Part shown: positions 27,932-36,299 of the stretch, piece by piece
Numbering within the stretch: position 1 is the stretch's first letter
Layout of the letters: every line of letters starts with the position of its first letter
Source of the DNA: Salinibacterium sp. dk2585
Lineage (GTDB): Bacteria; Actinomycetota; Actinomycetes; Actinomycetales; Microbacteriaceae
Length of the DNA stretch: 64,000 bases
Direction: 5' to 3'
NCBI RefSeq assembly: GCF_008001035.1
Contig: NZ_CP042856.1
Span: forward strand, 1,550,001 to 1,614,000
Translations under genes and position numbers: made by a program
Notes under the pieces: generated by a model
What the model saw: the letters and a program-made list of their open reading frames with translations, nothing else
Told to the model about the DNA's origin: nothing
Database searches by the model: none

Positions 27932-30460
27932 TCAGAGGCGATCGACGGCCGTCACCGCGATGATCGCCTCGCCCGCCTCATCCGAAGCATCGAGGTCTAC
28001 GACAGCGCTGATCCCCCAGTCGTGGTGCCCCTCCGGGTCGTCGAGGATCTGCCGCACGCGCCACTCGCCCGGCACGCGCTCGACGAGCAGGAGTGCGCTG
28101 CTGCGAGCATCCGCGCCCGTCAGGATCTCGTCGTGCTCCTGCCAGTAGGAGTCGAGTGCCTCCCGCCAACGCTCGGCCGTGAAGCCTGCGTGCGCGTCGA
28201 GTTCGCCCAGGTCGTCGTAGCGTTCGAGCGCCGCGAGCTGCACTCGCCGGAACAGTGCGTTGCGCACGAGCACCATGAAGGCCCGCTCGTTCGACGTCAC
28301 GCCGCGCGGCGCCGGTGGCGTCACGGGTGCGTCAGAATGCCGCTCTGGATCGGGGTGGCTGAGTTCCTCCCACTCGTCGAGAAGGCTCGAGTCGACCTGG
28401 CGCACGAGTTCACCCAGCCACTCGATGAGGTCGCGCAGCTGCTCGGTCTTGAGCTCCTCGGGAATGGTCTGCCGGGCCGCCCGGTAGGCATCCGAGAGAT
28501 AGCGCAGCAGGAGGCCCTCGCTCCGCGCGAGCGAATAGAAGCCCACGTACTCATTGAACGTCATCGCGCGCTCGTAGAGGTCCCTGACAACAGACTTGGG
28601 CTTGAGCTCGAAGTCGCCGACCCAGGGCTGCGAGGAACGATAGGTCTCGAAGGCCTGCTGGAGCAGCTCCTCGAGCGGCTTGGGGTAGGTCACCTGTTCG
28701 AGAAGCTCCATGCGTTGCTCGTACTCGATGCCCTCCGCCTTCATGGCGGCAACGGCCTCGCCTCGCGCTCGGGATTGCTGCGCGGAGAGCACTGGACGAG
28801 GGTCCTCAAGGATCGCCTCGAGCACCGAGATGATGTCGAGCGCGAGTGTGTCGGATGGCGGCGCAGAACCGTCCTCGGGCGGGCTGATGAGGTCGAACAC
28901 GGCCAGCGCGAATGGCGAGAGCGGCTGGTTGAGGGCGAAGTTCGGTTGCAGGTCGACCGTGAGGCGGATCTGGCCGTCGACCTCCTCGACGACCCCGGCC
29001 GTGCGCAGCGTGCGGTAGATGGCCAGCGCTTGTCGCAGCAGCGCGCGCTGTCGCGGCCGAGGCTCGTGATTGTCCTCCAGCAGGCGCCGCACCTCGGTGA
29101 AGGGATCCTGCCCGCGTGCGATCACGTTGAGCACCAGGGAGTGACTCACCGACATGGTCGAGGTGAGGCGTTCGGGGTCAGCCGAGATGAGGCGCTCGAA
29201 GCTCGGTTCACCCCACGACACGAAGCCCTCCGGCGCTCGCTTGCGCACGATCTTCTTGAGCTTCTTGGGGTCGTCCCCCGCCTTCGCGACGGCCTTCGCG
29301 TTCTCCGACTCATGCTCGGGCGACTGCACGACGACGGTGCCCGCCGTGTCGAAGCCCGCACGCCCGGCCCGCCCTGCGACCTGGTGGAATTCCCGTGCCG
29401 AGAGCTGGCGCATCCGGATGCCGTCGAACTTGGTGAGGCCTGTCAGGAGCACTGTGCGAATGGGCACGTTGATTCCGACGCCGAGCGTGTCGGTTCCGCA
29501 GATGACCTTGAGCAGGCCCTGCTGGGCGAGCTGCTCGACGAGGCGGCGGTACTTGGGGAGCATCCCCGCGTGGTGCACGCCGATGCCCGCACGCACGAGG
29601 CGCGACAACGTGCGGCCGAAGCCCGTCGTGAATCTGAAGTCGCCGATCGCGTCGGCGATGCGATCGCGCTGTTCGCGAGTCGCGACCCGGATACTCGTGA
29701 GCGCCTGTGCCCGCTCGAGAGCTGCTGCCTGGGAGAAGTGCACGATGTAGATGGGCGCACGGTGGGTCTCGAGGAGTTCCTCAACCGTCTCGTGCACGGG
29801 GGTCGTGACGTACTCGTAGGAGAGAGGGACCGGCCGTTCGACACCAGTCACCGTCGCGGTGCTGCGACCGGTGCGCCGGGAGAGGTCGTCGGCGAGCCAG
29901 GCGACGTCGCCGAGCGTTGCGGACATGAGCACGAACTGCGCGTGCGGCAGGGCGAGCAGCGGCACCTGCCAGGCCCAGCCGCGTTCCGGGTCGGCGTAGA
30001 AGTGGAACTCGTCCATGACGACAAGCCCAACCTCGGCCTGCTCGCCGTGGCGCAGCGCGACGTTCGCGAGGATCTCTGCCGTGCAGCAGACGATGGGCGC
30101 ATCCGCATTGACACTCGAATCGCCCGTAACCATGCCGACGTTCTTCGCCCCGAAGATCTCGACGAGCGAGAAGAACTTCTCCGACACGAGCGCCTTGATG
30201 GGCGCCGTGTAGTAGCTGCGTCGCCCCGAGGCGAGCGCCGCCGCGTGCGCGGCGACCGCAACGAGGGACTTTCCCGTGCCGGTCGGCGTGCTCAGCACGA
30301 CATTGGCGCCCGTGACGATCTCGAGCACCGCCTCCTCCTGTGCCGGATAGAGCGTCAAACCCCGCCCCGACGCCCACGCTTCGAACGCGGCGTAGACCCC
30401 GTCAGGGTCACCCCCGAGCCCTTCGACGGCAGCGGCGAGGTCCACGGGATGTGTCGGCAT
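27932..30460 (-). CDS. DEAD/DEAH-box RNA helicase with DUF3516 domain
   Basis: 842-residue superfamily 2 helicase of the Ski2/Dob10-like actinobacterial group. Motif I STPTGTGKS, motif II MDEFHFY, motif III LMSATLGD, motif V GTDTLGVGINVP and motif VI QVAGRAGRAGFD are intact; the C-terminal half from about residue 450 is the DUF3516 region. ATG 30460 was chosen because the helicase begins MPTHPVDLAAAVEGLGG; the frame continues upstream but only as antisense-like sequence over the hydrolase gene. Starts 17 bp after that gene, so co-transcribed. Confidence 0.92.
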   Translation of the reverse strand: MPTHPVDLAAAVEGLGGDPDGVYAAFEAWASGRGLTLYPAQEEAVLEIVTGANVVLSTPTGTGKSLVAVAAHAAALASGRRSYYTAPIKALVSEKFFSLVEIFGAKNVGMVTGDSSVNADAPIVCCTAEILANVALRHGEQAEVGLVVMDEFHFYADPERGWAWQVPLLALPHAQFVLMSATLGDVAWLADDLSRRTGRSTATVTGVERPVPLSYEYVTTPVHETVEELLETHRAPIYIVHFSQAAALERAQALTSIRVATREQRDRIADAIGDFRFTTGFGRTLSRLVRAGIGVHHAGMLPKYRRLVEQLAQQGLLKVICGTDTLGVGINVPIRTVLLTGLTKFDGIRMRQLSAREFHQVAGRAGRAGFDTAGTVVVQSPEHESENAKAVAKAGDDPKKLKKIVRKRAPEGFVSWGEPSFERLISADPERLTSTMSVSHSLVLNVIARGQDPFTEVRRLLEDNHEPRPRQRALLRQALAIYRTLRTAGVVEEVDGQIRLTVDLQPNFALNQPLSPFALAVFDLISPPEDGSAPPSDTLALDIISVLEAILEDPRPVLSAQQSRARGEAVAAMKAEGIEYEQRMELLEQVTYPKPLEELLQQAFETYRSSQPWVGDFELKPKSVVRDLYERAMTFNEYVGFYSLARSEGLLLRYLSDAYRAARQTIPEELKTEQLRDLIEWLGELVRQVDSSLLDEWEELSHPDPERHSDAPVTPPAPRGVTSNERAFMVLVRNALFRRVQLAALERYDDLGELDAHAGFTAERWREALDSYWQEHDEILTGADARSSALLLVERVPGEWRVRQILDDPEGHHDWGISAVVDLDASDEAGEAIIAVTAVDRL

Positions 30461-30477
30461 GATCTCTCGATCCTGCC

Positions 30478-32223
30478 CTAGTCGCGGCGTGCCGGCTGAC
30501 GAGGCGTCACACGTCGGGCCGGGGCGACGCGCGGCAGCCTGCCCACGTGAGGCGCCACGAGCAACACGAGCGAGACGGCGCCTGCAAGCAAACCGGGGGC
30601 CGCGCCCCGCCACGAGAGCGCAGCGGACGTCGTGAGCATCGCAAGCAGGATGGCCCTGTAGACGAGGCCACCCAGCCACAGGCGCGGCGGGCGCGGCACC
30701 CGCCGCCAGGCGATCCTGGCAGCGTGCTGGCGCCAGAGCGCCTCGTTGATCCACAGCCCCAGCACCGCGAGCGCGACGGCCGCGACGATCCAGGCCGCAT
30801 TCTCCCCGAGCAGGTCGGTGAGGGCCGGAGGCGTCCATTCGACCGGGCCAAGAAGCGGCGGGCCAGCCATCAGTACGGTCGCCGAGAGTGCGAGCACGAG
30901 CATCCGTTGCAGTCCCAGCGCGCGCACGCCACGGGAATGCCGGATGCGACGCAGTGACGCGTGCGGATCCGCGGCGGGCGTCGGAAGGTCGAGCAGCAGT
31001 CGCGCGACCGGGTCGACGACCTGGGGAATGTTGCCGGCATAGGCGAGGTGTTCCGTGAACGGCCAGCCCGTGTTGAGCACGGGACGCTCCTCCGGCCCGG
31101 GCGCCGAGCGCCGTGGCGTCGTGCGCTCGAAGGACTCCCGCCAACGGTGCAGGCGGTTGACGGCGGTCGTCGAGATCGGTCCCGAGGGGAAGGGATCGAA
31201 GACGCCCCAGAAGTTGCTCCAGCGCACGGGTGGTTCGTGCCGCGACCAGCCCACAACCGGGTTCTCCATCGCGGGAAGGTCCTGGGCCGCGCCAGACCAC
31301 CTGGCGCGCCCGAGAAGCGTGACGGCGGCGCCGACCGTGATAAGCGAGTCGACGCGGGGCGGCCTGCGACCGTCGGGCCGATTGAAGAGCACGTCCGCCG
31401 CGATCGAGGCGCCCTGTGAATGCCCAAGCACGACGAGCCGGCCCTCGCCGCCGTTGGCAGCGACCGCACGCTCGAGCCGCCCCTCCGCCTCATCCAGGGC
31501 CTCCGCCACGACGCGGCGCATCGCAGCGGCTCGCACAGGTCGACGAGTCCACGCGGCCGCATCACCGATGAACTCCACGACAAGCTCCACGATGGGCCCG
31601 AGCACGCGGGAGACACCGGGAATCAGCAGCACGGGGCCGACGAGGATGAGCGCGGCGTACCCGGCGAGGAGGAGCGCGGCGAGCGCAAGCCCGAGGATCA
31701 CCAGCGCAGCCAGGGTGGCCACCGCGGTCGCCACGGACAGCGGCAGCAGCAGGATCGTCCACACGGCGCGTGGCACGGGCGTCCTCGCGGCGGCCCAAGC
31801 CGGAAGCGCGACGACGTCGAGCATCATCTGCACAAGGAGCCGAGCGATGAAGCCACCGAGACGAGCGATCGTGCGGCGGAGGAAGCTGAGCCCCCACACG
31901 AAGGTCTCACCCCTGCCGATCCCGGGGAAGGCCTCGGCCCAGCGGGCCTCCGTGATCGTCACCTCGACGAGCCGCTCTGCCCCCGAGTCATCCGCCACCT
32001 GCGTCGCCACGACGACTCTCGGATCCAGGTCGACATCGAGGTCGACCGCGACGAGGCGAGCGGAAGCTTCGTCTCCCGCAAGCCAGTCGATGCGCCGAAC
32101 CAGCGGCTCGGCCCACCTCAGGAGCGTCTCTCGCGGTCGCTGCCGACCGATGCCGTGCACGAGCACGAGTTCGACGAATGACACGTGCGGTGGCGCGTGC
32201 TCCCCGTGGCCGACGTCGTTCAT
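30478..32223 (-). CDS. Large alpha/beta-hydrolase-like membrane protein
   Basis: 581 residues from ATG 32223. The N-terminal VELVLVHGIGRQRP is an oxyanion-type HG motif, and LVVLGHSQGASIAADVLF contains the GxSxG nucleophile elbow. Between them (about residues 105-200) and at the C-terminus (about 460-570) are several long hydrophobic helices, so the hydrolase domain is membrane-embedded. Likely an esterase or lipase, substrate unknown. It heads a two-gene unit with the DUF3516 helicase, divergent from the zinc-ribbon SDR. Confidence 0.75.
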   Translation of the reverse strand: MNDVGHGEHAPPHVSFVELVLVHGIGRQRPRETLLRWAEPLVRRIDWLAGDEASARLVAVDLDVDLDPRVVVATQVADDSGAERLVEVTITEARWAEAFPGIGRGETFVWGLSFLRRTIARLGGFIARLLVQMMLDVVALPAWAAARTPVPRAVWTILLLPLSVATAVATLAALVILGLALAALLLAGYAALILVGPVLLIPGVSRVLGPIVELVVEFIGDAAAWTRRPVRAAAMRRVVAEALDEAEGRLERAVAANGGEGRLVVLGHSQGASIAADVLFNRPDGRRPPRVDSLITVGAAVTLLGRARWSGAAQDLPAMENPVVGWSRHEPPVRWSNFWGVFDPFPSGPISTTAVNRLHRWRESFERTTPRRSAPGPEERPVLNTGWPFTEHLAYAGNIPQVVDPVARLLLDLPTPAADPHASLRRIRHSRGVRALGLQRMLVLALSATVLMAGPPLLGPVEWTPPALTDLLGENAAWIVAAVALAVLGLWINEALWRQHAARIAWRRVPRPPRLWLGGLVYRAILLAMLTTSAALSWRGAAPGLLAGAVSLVLLVAPHVGRLPRVAPARRVTPRQPARRD

Positions 32224-32296
32224 GCTGCCGAGGATACGAGCAGCGCATGACAATGTGGCGGGCGACTCCATGCCTGTGCCGGGTAGAATCGGCACA

Positions 32297-33808
32297 ATGA
32301 GCACCGCCCCAGAATCGTCGACCGACGTGTCGCCCGCGACAGGCCACGACGGGATAGACCCCGACGATCTCGCCACGACCCTGCGGGTGCTCGCGGAACT
32401 CGATCGACTCGACGATGAGCATCCCGATTTCGTGGCCGTGCGTCGCGCGACGGCACGGATGTTCAAGGCCGTCAAGCGCAACCGCAAGGTTGAGAAGCGC
32501 AGTGCCGTCGCGGAGGCCGACCGTGCCGTCGTCGCGGCGACCGCGACGGGTGCGCCTGACCGCATCGATGACGAGACGCGGGGCGTGCCGCTCGCGCCGG
32601 GCACGACCGCTCCCATCGCCGGTCATCTCATCAAGTCGCGTGCCTGCTACATCTGCAAGCAGCACTTCACGCAGGTCGACGCCTTCTACCACCAGCTCTG
32701 CCCCGACTGCGCCGCCTTTAGCCACGAGAAGCGGAATGCCCGCACCGACCTCACGGGCAAGCGTGCCCTGCTCACCGGTGGCCGCGCGAAGATCGGCATG
32801 CACATTGCCCTCCGCCTGCTGCGCGATGGTGCCCACACGACGATCACGACACGCTTCCCTCGCGACGCCGTGCGGCGATTCTCCTCGCTCGAGGACTCGG
32901 CAGATTGGCTCCACCGCCTGCGTGTCGTCGGAATCGACCTGCGCGACCCGGCCCAGGTCATCGGCCTTGCAGACTCCGTCGCCGAGCAGGGCCCGCTCGA
33001 CATCCTCATCAACAACGCCGCCCAGACGGTGCGCCGCTCCCCCGGCGCGTACAGCGCGCTCGTCGAGGCCGAAAGGGCTCCGCTGCCAGACGGCCCCCAG
33101 GTCGAGCTGGTGACCTTCGGGCACACGAATGACCAGCATCCGCTCTCCATCGCCGCATCGGTCACAGCGCACCCGCTGCTCGCTCGCACGGCCGTCGACG
33201 CCGACCAACGCACGGCGGCAGAGGCACTCGCGGCCGAGGCGATGACGGCCGGTTCGTCGTCACTCGAGCGACTGGCCGCCGGCACCGCGATCGACGCCGG
33301 CGGGCTCATCCCCGACGAGGACCACATCAACAGCTGGACCCAGCACGTGCAGCAGGTCGAGCCGCTCGAGATGCTCGAGGTGCAGCTCGCCAACGCGACC
33401 GCGCCCTTCCTCCTCATCAGCCGCCTCCGCGCCGCGATGGCCGCGTCACCGGCCCGCCGCAAGTACGTCGTCAACGTCTCGGCGATGGAGGGCCAGTTCT
33501 CGCGGCGCTACAAGGGCCCGGGGCATCCGCACACCAACATGGCGAAGGCCGCCCTCAATATGCTCACCCGCACGAGCGCGGGCGAGATGCTCGAGGCCGA
33601 CGGAATTCTCATGACAGCCGTCGATACGGGATGGATTACGGACGAGCGCCCGCATCACACGAAAGTGCGCCTGGCCGAGGAGGGCTTCCACGCTCCCCTC
33701 GATCTCGTCGACGGCGCGGCGCGGGTCTACGACCCCATCGTGATGGGCGAAGCGGGGACCGACCTTTTCGGCGTCTTCCTCAAGGACTACAAGCCCGCCG
33801 CCTGGTGA
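32297..33808 (+). CDS. Zinc-ribbon / short-chain dehydrogenase fusion
   Basis: 503 residues. The N-terminal 110 residues are helical. A four-Cys zinc-ribbon-like module follows (C117-x2-C120 and C135-x2-C138), then an SDR Rossmann domain starting ALLTGGRAKIGMHIALRLL with LDILINNAAQT. At the expected catalytic Tyr of YxxxK the sequence reads T-N-M-A-K, so the Tyr is replaced by Thr. A long insertion lies after NNAAQT. Function unknown; the family exists in other Actinobacteria and fungi. Its TGA overlaps the next ATG. Confidence 0.8.
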   Translation: MSTAPESSTDVSPATGHDGIDPDDLATTLRVLAELDRLDDEHPDFVAVRRATARMFKAVKRNRKVEKRSAVAEADRAVVAATATGAPDRIDDETRGVPLAPGTTAPIAGHLIKSRACYICKQHFTQVDAFYHQLCPDCAAFSHEKRNARTDLTGKRALLTGGRAKIGMHIALRLLRDGAHTTITTRFPRDAVRRFSSLEDSADWLHRLRVVGIDLRDPAQVIGLADSVAEQGPLDILINNAAQTVRRSPGAYSALVEAERAPLPDGPQVELVTFGHTNDQHPLSIAASVTAHPLLARTAVDADQRTAAEALAAEAMTAGSSSLERLAAGTAIDAGGLIPDEDHINSWTQHVQQVEPLEMLEVQLANATAPFLLISRLRAAMAASPARRKYVVNVSAMEGQFSRRYKGPGHPHTNMAKAALNMLTRTSAGEMLEADGILMTAVDTGWITDERPHHTKVRLAEEGFHAPLDLVDGAARVYDPIVMGEAGTDLFGVFLKDYKPAAW

Positions 33809-34641
33809 TGCAGATGTGGACCCCCGCGCAGCCCGAGGACTACCTCGCGCGCTGGGGGCTCACGGTTGTCGGCGAGACCCTCACGACGCCGTCGTCAACG
33901 CTCATCCCCGTATCGTTCGACGGCAGGGAGGGAATGCTCAAGGTCGCCCGGATCGACGAGGAGGCGCGCGGCAACAGCGTGCTGGCGTGGTGGCACGGCG
34001 CGGGCGCCGCACCCGTCTGGCGCGTCGATGAGCACGCGGCACTCCTGGCGCGGGCCACGGGGCGCACGCTCGCCACCATCTCCGTCGACGGCGACGATCA
34101 TGCCGCGACGCTCGAACTCTGTTCACTGGCGCAGACCCTACATGGGGCATCCGCGCTCTCGTCGCCGCCGGCAGGGCTCGTGGCGCTGGCTGACTGGTTC
34201 CGTGAGCTGTTCGAGATGGCCGAGCACCATCCGCGCGGCGCCGGCGGCGTCTGGAGCCGGGCAGCAGGGCTCGCCTCAACGCTCCTCGCGGATGCGAGCC
34301 AGGACGTCGTGCTGCACGGCGACCTGCACCACGACAACGTGCTCGATTTCGGCGACGGTGACTGGCGTGCGATCGACCCGAAGGGCGTGCACGGCAACCG
34401 GCTCTTCGACTACACGGTGCTGCTCAGAAACCCACGGAGGGATGTCGCCCTCGCCCATTTCGCCGAACGCGTGCAGCTCATCGCGAAGTCGAGCCGTGCT
34501 CCCGTGAGCACCGTGCTCGAGTGGGCTGTCGCATCGTGCGCGCTGAGCGCGGCTTGGTCGACGAATGACGGCGACACCGAGGCCGCATCCACGAGCTTGG
34601 CGCTCGCGAGCCTTGCCGAGCGGATGCTCGGCGAATCCTGA
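33808..34641 (+). CDS. APH(6)/hydroxyurea-type phosphotransferase
   Basis: 277-residue kinase-fold protein resembling streptomycin 6-kinase-type enzymes. Catalytic loop VLHGDLHHDNVLDF (HGDxxxxN), followed by the metal-binding Asp in AIDPKG. ATG 33808 overlaps the SDR stop (TGATG), indicating coupled translation. Chromosomal, without other resistance genes, so a resistance role is unproven; a small-metabolite kinase is equally possible. Confidence 0.85.
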   Translation: MQMWTPAQPEDYLARWGLTVVGETLTTPSSTLIPVSFDGREGMLKVARIDEEARGNSVLAWWHGAGAAPVWRVDEHAALLARATGRTLATISVDGDDHAATLELCSLAQTLHGASALSSPPAGLVALADWFRELFEMAEHHPRGAGGVWSRAAGLASTLLADASQDVVLHGDLHHDNVLDFGDGDWRAIDPKGVHGNRLFDYTVLLRNPRRDVALAHFAERVQLIAKSSRAPVSTVLEWAVASCALSAAWSTNDGDTEAASTSLALASLAERMLGES

Positions 34642-34651
34642 TCCTGCGGGC

Positions 34652-34990
34652 TCAACCCGTGAGTGCGACGGTGAGTGCACCCGCACCCAGGAGCGTCACG
34701 AGCGCCGACACGAGGACCACATTGCCGACGGATGCCTGTGTGCGAGCCTGCACGATGCCGAGCGACTGTCGCGTGTAGCGGCGGCGCTGCGACATGACGA
34801 TGACGACGCCGATGGCAGTGCAGAGCGCCAACGGGGCAACGAGTGCGGCACCGAAGTGGGGTGTCCAGCGCAGCATGATGGCGGCGGCAACCAGAAAGGA
34901 GACGGCGGTGCGCGACCATGCGAGGGCCGTGCGCTCCGGCTGGAGGCCATCGTCGGAATGAGGTCGGCACGGGCCGGCAACAGCGCTCAC
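34652..34990 (-). CDS. DUF202 membrane protein
   Basis: 112 residues. The family core LQPERTALAWSRTAVSFLVAAAIMLR is followed by two further helices (LVAPLALCTAIGVVIVM and VVLVSALVTLLGAGALTVAL). Overlaps the upstream DUF202 gene by 4 bp (ATGA). Function unknown. Confidence 0.85.
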   Translation of the reverse strand: MSAVAGPCRPHSDDGLQPERTALAWSRTAVSFLVAAAIMLRWTPHFGAALVAPLALCTAIGVVIVMSQRRRYTRQSLGIVQARTQASVGNVVLVSALVTLLGAGALTVALTG

Positions 34991-35355
34991 GATGCAAGGA
35001 CGACAGCGAGGGTCACGATGGCTGCGGCCGCGACGCCAAGGGATAGCAAGGGCACGATGGATGGGATCGGCAGCGCCCGCCCGTGGCGCATGCTGAGCTC
35101 GACACGGCGCCAGCGCGCAGCTGCCCCGATCGCGATCAGGATGCCCAGCAGGATGACCAGCAGCACGAGCGCCTGGCGCAGGGGCGCCGCGAAGCTATCC
35201 GCCGCGAAAGCCTCGAGCGCCAGCCCGCCCGCAATGAAGGCGAGGGCCGTGCGGATCCAGGCCAGGAAGGTGCGCTCGTTGGCGAGCGTGAATCGCGGGT
35301 CGGGCTCGACGCCGCCCGGCAGCACTGCCTCGGCGACCCGCCCGCGCTCCCCCAT
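34987..35355 (-). CDS. YidH-like DUF202 membrane protein
   Basis: 122 residues from ATG 35355 (MGERGRVAEAVLPGG). The motif RFTLANERTFLAWIRTALAFIAGGLALEAF is the longer YidH-type DUF202 signature, followed by two more membrane helices. Pairs with the following DUF202 gene, a common arrangement. It begins 4 bp after the coniferyl-alcohol dehydrogenase-like gene, so it may be read from the same promoter. Confidence 0.86.
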   Translation of the reverse strand: MGERGRVAEAVLPGGVEPDPRFTLANERTFLAWIRTALAFIAGGLALEAFAADSFAAPLRQALVLLVILLGILIAIGAAARWRRVELSMRHGRALPIPSIVPLLSLGVAAAAIVTLAVVLAS

Positions 35356-35359
35356 CCGA

Positions 35360-36148
35360 CTACGCCCCGAGCGCTGCCGCGGTCGCACGGTAGGCCGTGA
35401 GGCCGCCGTCGACCCGCAGGTCGGCACCGTTGACCCAGGCGGAGTCCTGCCCGAGCAGGAACACGATGACCCGTGCGATGTCGAGCGGTTCACCAAAACG
35501 TCCGAGCAGCGCGGCGGCGCTGTCGACCCTGTCGCGGCCGTGGTCGTTCTTGAAGTCCTCGAGGATGGGGGTCTGCACGGGGCCGGGGCTCACCGAGTTG
35601 ACCCGGATGCGCTTCGGCAGCAGCTCCCCCGCCAGGTACTCGGTCAGCAGGTTCACACACTGCTTCGAGAAGAGGTACGACTCCTCGCGCAGCGGCTCGG
35701 CCACCGCGTTAAGGGCAGCGGCGCGATCCTCGGCGAGGGCGAAGGCCGCGCACTGTTCTGCGTGCGAACGCCATTGGAAGGCGACGGACGAGGCGAGGTT
35801 GACCACGCTCGAGCCCGGCTGCAGCGCGGGTTCGAGCGCGCGCGTCAGGTCGCGCAGGCCGAAGACGTTGATGCCCAACACGAGCTGCCACGGTGCGGTG
35901 CCCGGGACCCCCGCGACATTGGCGAGGCCGGCGATTCCGCCAGGAGCCGCTTCCCGCACGGCTGCCGCGATCGCGTCGATCCCCTCAGCACTCGAGAGGT
36001 CGCCCTGCACGAAGTGGCCGTCGAAGGACGCGGGGACGGCGCGGTCGATCCCGATGACGGGGTGTCCAGCCTCAGCCAGCAGCGCGGCGGTGGCGGCACC
36101 GATCCCCGAGGCGACACCGGTGACGACGATGGGCAGTGGCTTGGGCAT
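35360..36148 (-). CDS. Coniferyl-alcohol dehydrogenase-like SDR
   Basis: 262-residue short-chain dehydrogenase. N-terminal IVVTGVASGIGAATAALLAE binds NAD(P). The catalytic Ser is in LASSVAFQW and Tyr/Lys in SYLFSKQ, separated by a long insertion (HAEQCAAFALAEDRA onward), a feature of the 3-alpha-hydroxysteroid/coniferyl-alcohol dehydrogenase group. RVNSVSPGPVQTPIL and ADLRVDGG complete the fold. Expected reaction: an aryl or cinnamyl alcohol to the aldehyde. It is divergent from an aldehyde dehydrogenase, with an IclR-like site midway, supporting a shared pathway. Confidence 0.85.
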   Translation of the reverse strand: MPKPLPIVVTGVASGIGAATAALLAEAGHPVIGIDRAVPASFDGHFVQGDLSSAEGIDAIAAAVREAAPGGIAGLANVAGVPGTAPWQLVLGINVFGLRDLTRALEPALQPGSSVVNLASSVAFQWRSHAEQCAAFALAEDRAAALNAVAEPLREESYLFSKQCVNLLTEYLAGELLPKRIRVNSVSPGPVQTPILEDFKNDHGRDRVDSAAALLGRFGEPLDIARVIVFLLGQDSAWVNGADLRVDGGLTAYRATAAALGA

Positions 36149-36219
36149 CCAGGACTCCTTCGGTTCGGGGTGCGTGCCTCACCATGCTGCGCCCGGCACG
36201 GCCCTGCGCGCACACCGAC

Positions 36220-36234
36220 TTCCATTCAGTGAAA
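36220..36234. promoter_or_regulatory. Candidate IclR-type operator between SDR and aldehyde dehydrogenase
   Basis: TTCCATTCAGTGAAA is an inverted repeat (TTYCA-N5-TGRAA); TGGAA-type half-sites occur in the E. coli IclR consensus. It sits near the midpoint of the 151-bp gap, 71 bp from the SDR start and 65 bp from the aldehyde dehydrogenase start. A related copy lies at 42458-42472 (shared TTTC, four bases, AATGGAA when read on the opposite strand). Confidence 0.5.
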
Positions 36235-36299
36235 CCGACATCGGCGGAAGGGGCTCCCGTCGCGATGCTGGAGGGGAATCGCTCCGAGGAAGGACACCC

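Noticed and set aside
27788-30481. 897-codon plus-strand open frame
   Set aside because: It lies antisense to the intact DUF3516 helicase, has no recognisable domain and shows the His/Arg/Glu-rich composition of a shadow frame in GC-rich DNA.
30461-31300. 280-codon N-terminal extension of the helicase
   Set aside because: It overlaps the hydrolase gene in another frame, has shadow-type composition, and the helicase family starts at the chosen ATG.
33808-34641. Acquired antibiotic resistance gene
   Set aside because: The kinase fold resembles APH(6), but it is coupled to a chromosomal SDR gene and has no mobile element near it, so a resistance label is not supported.
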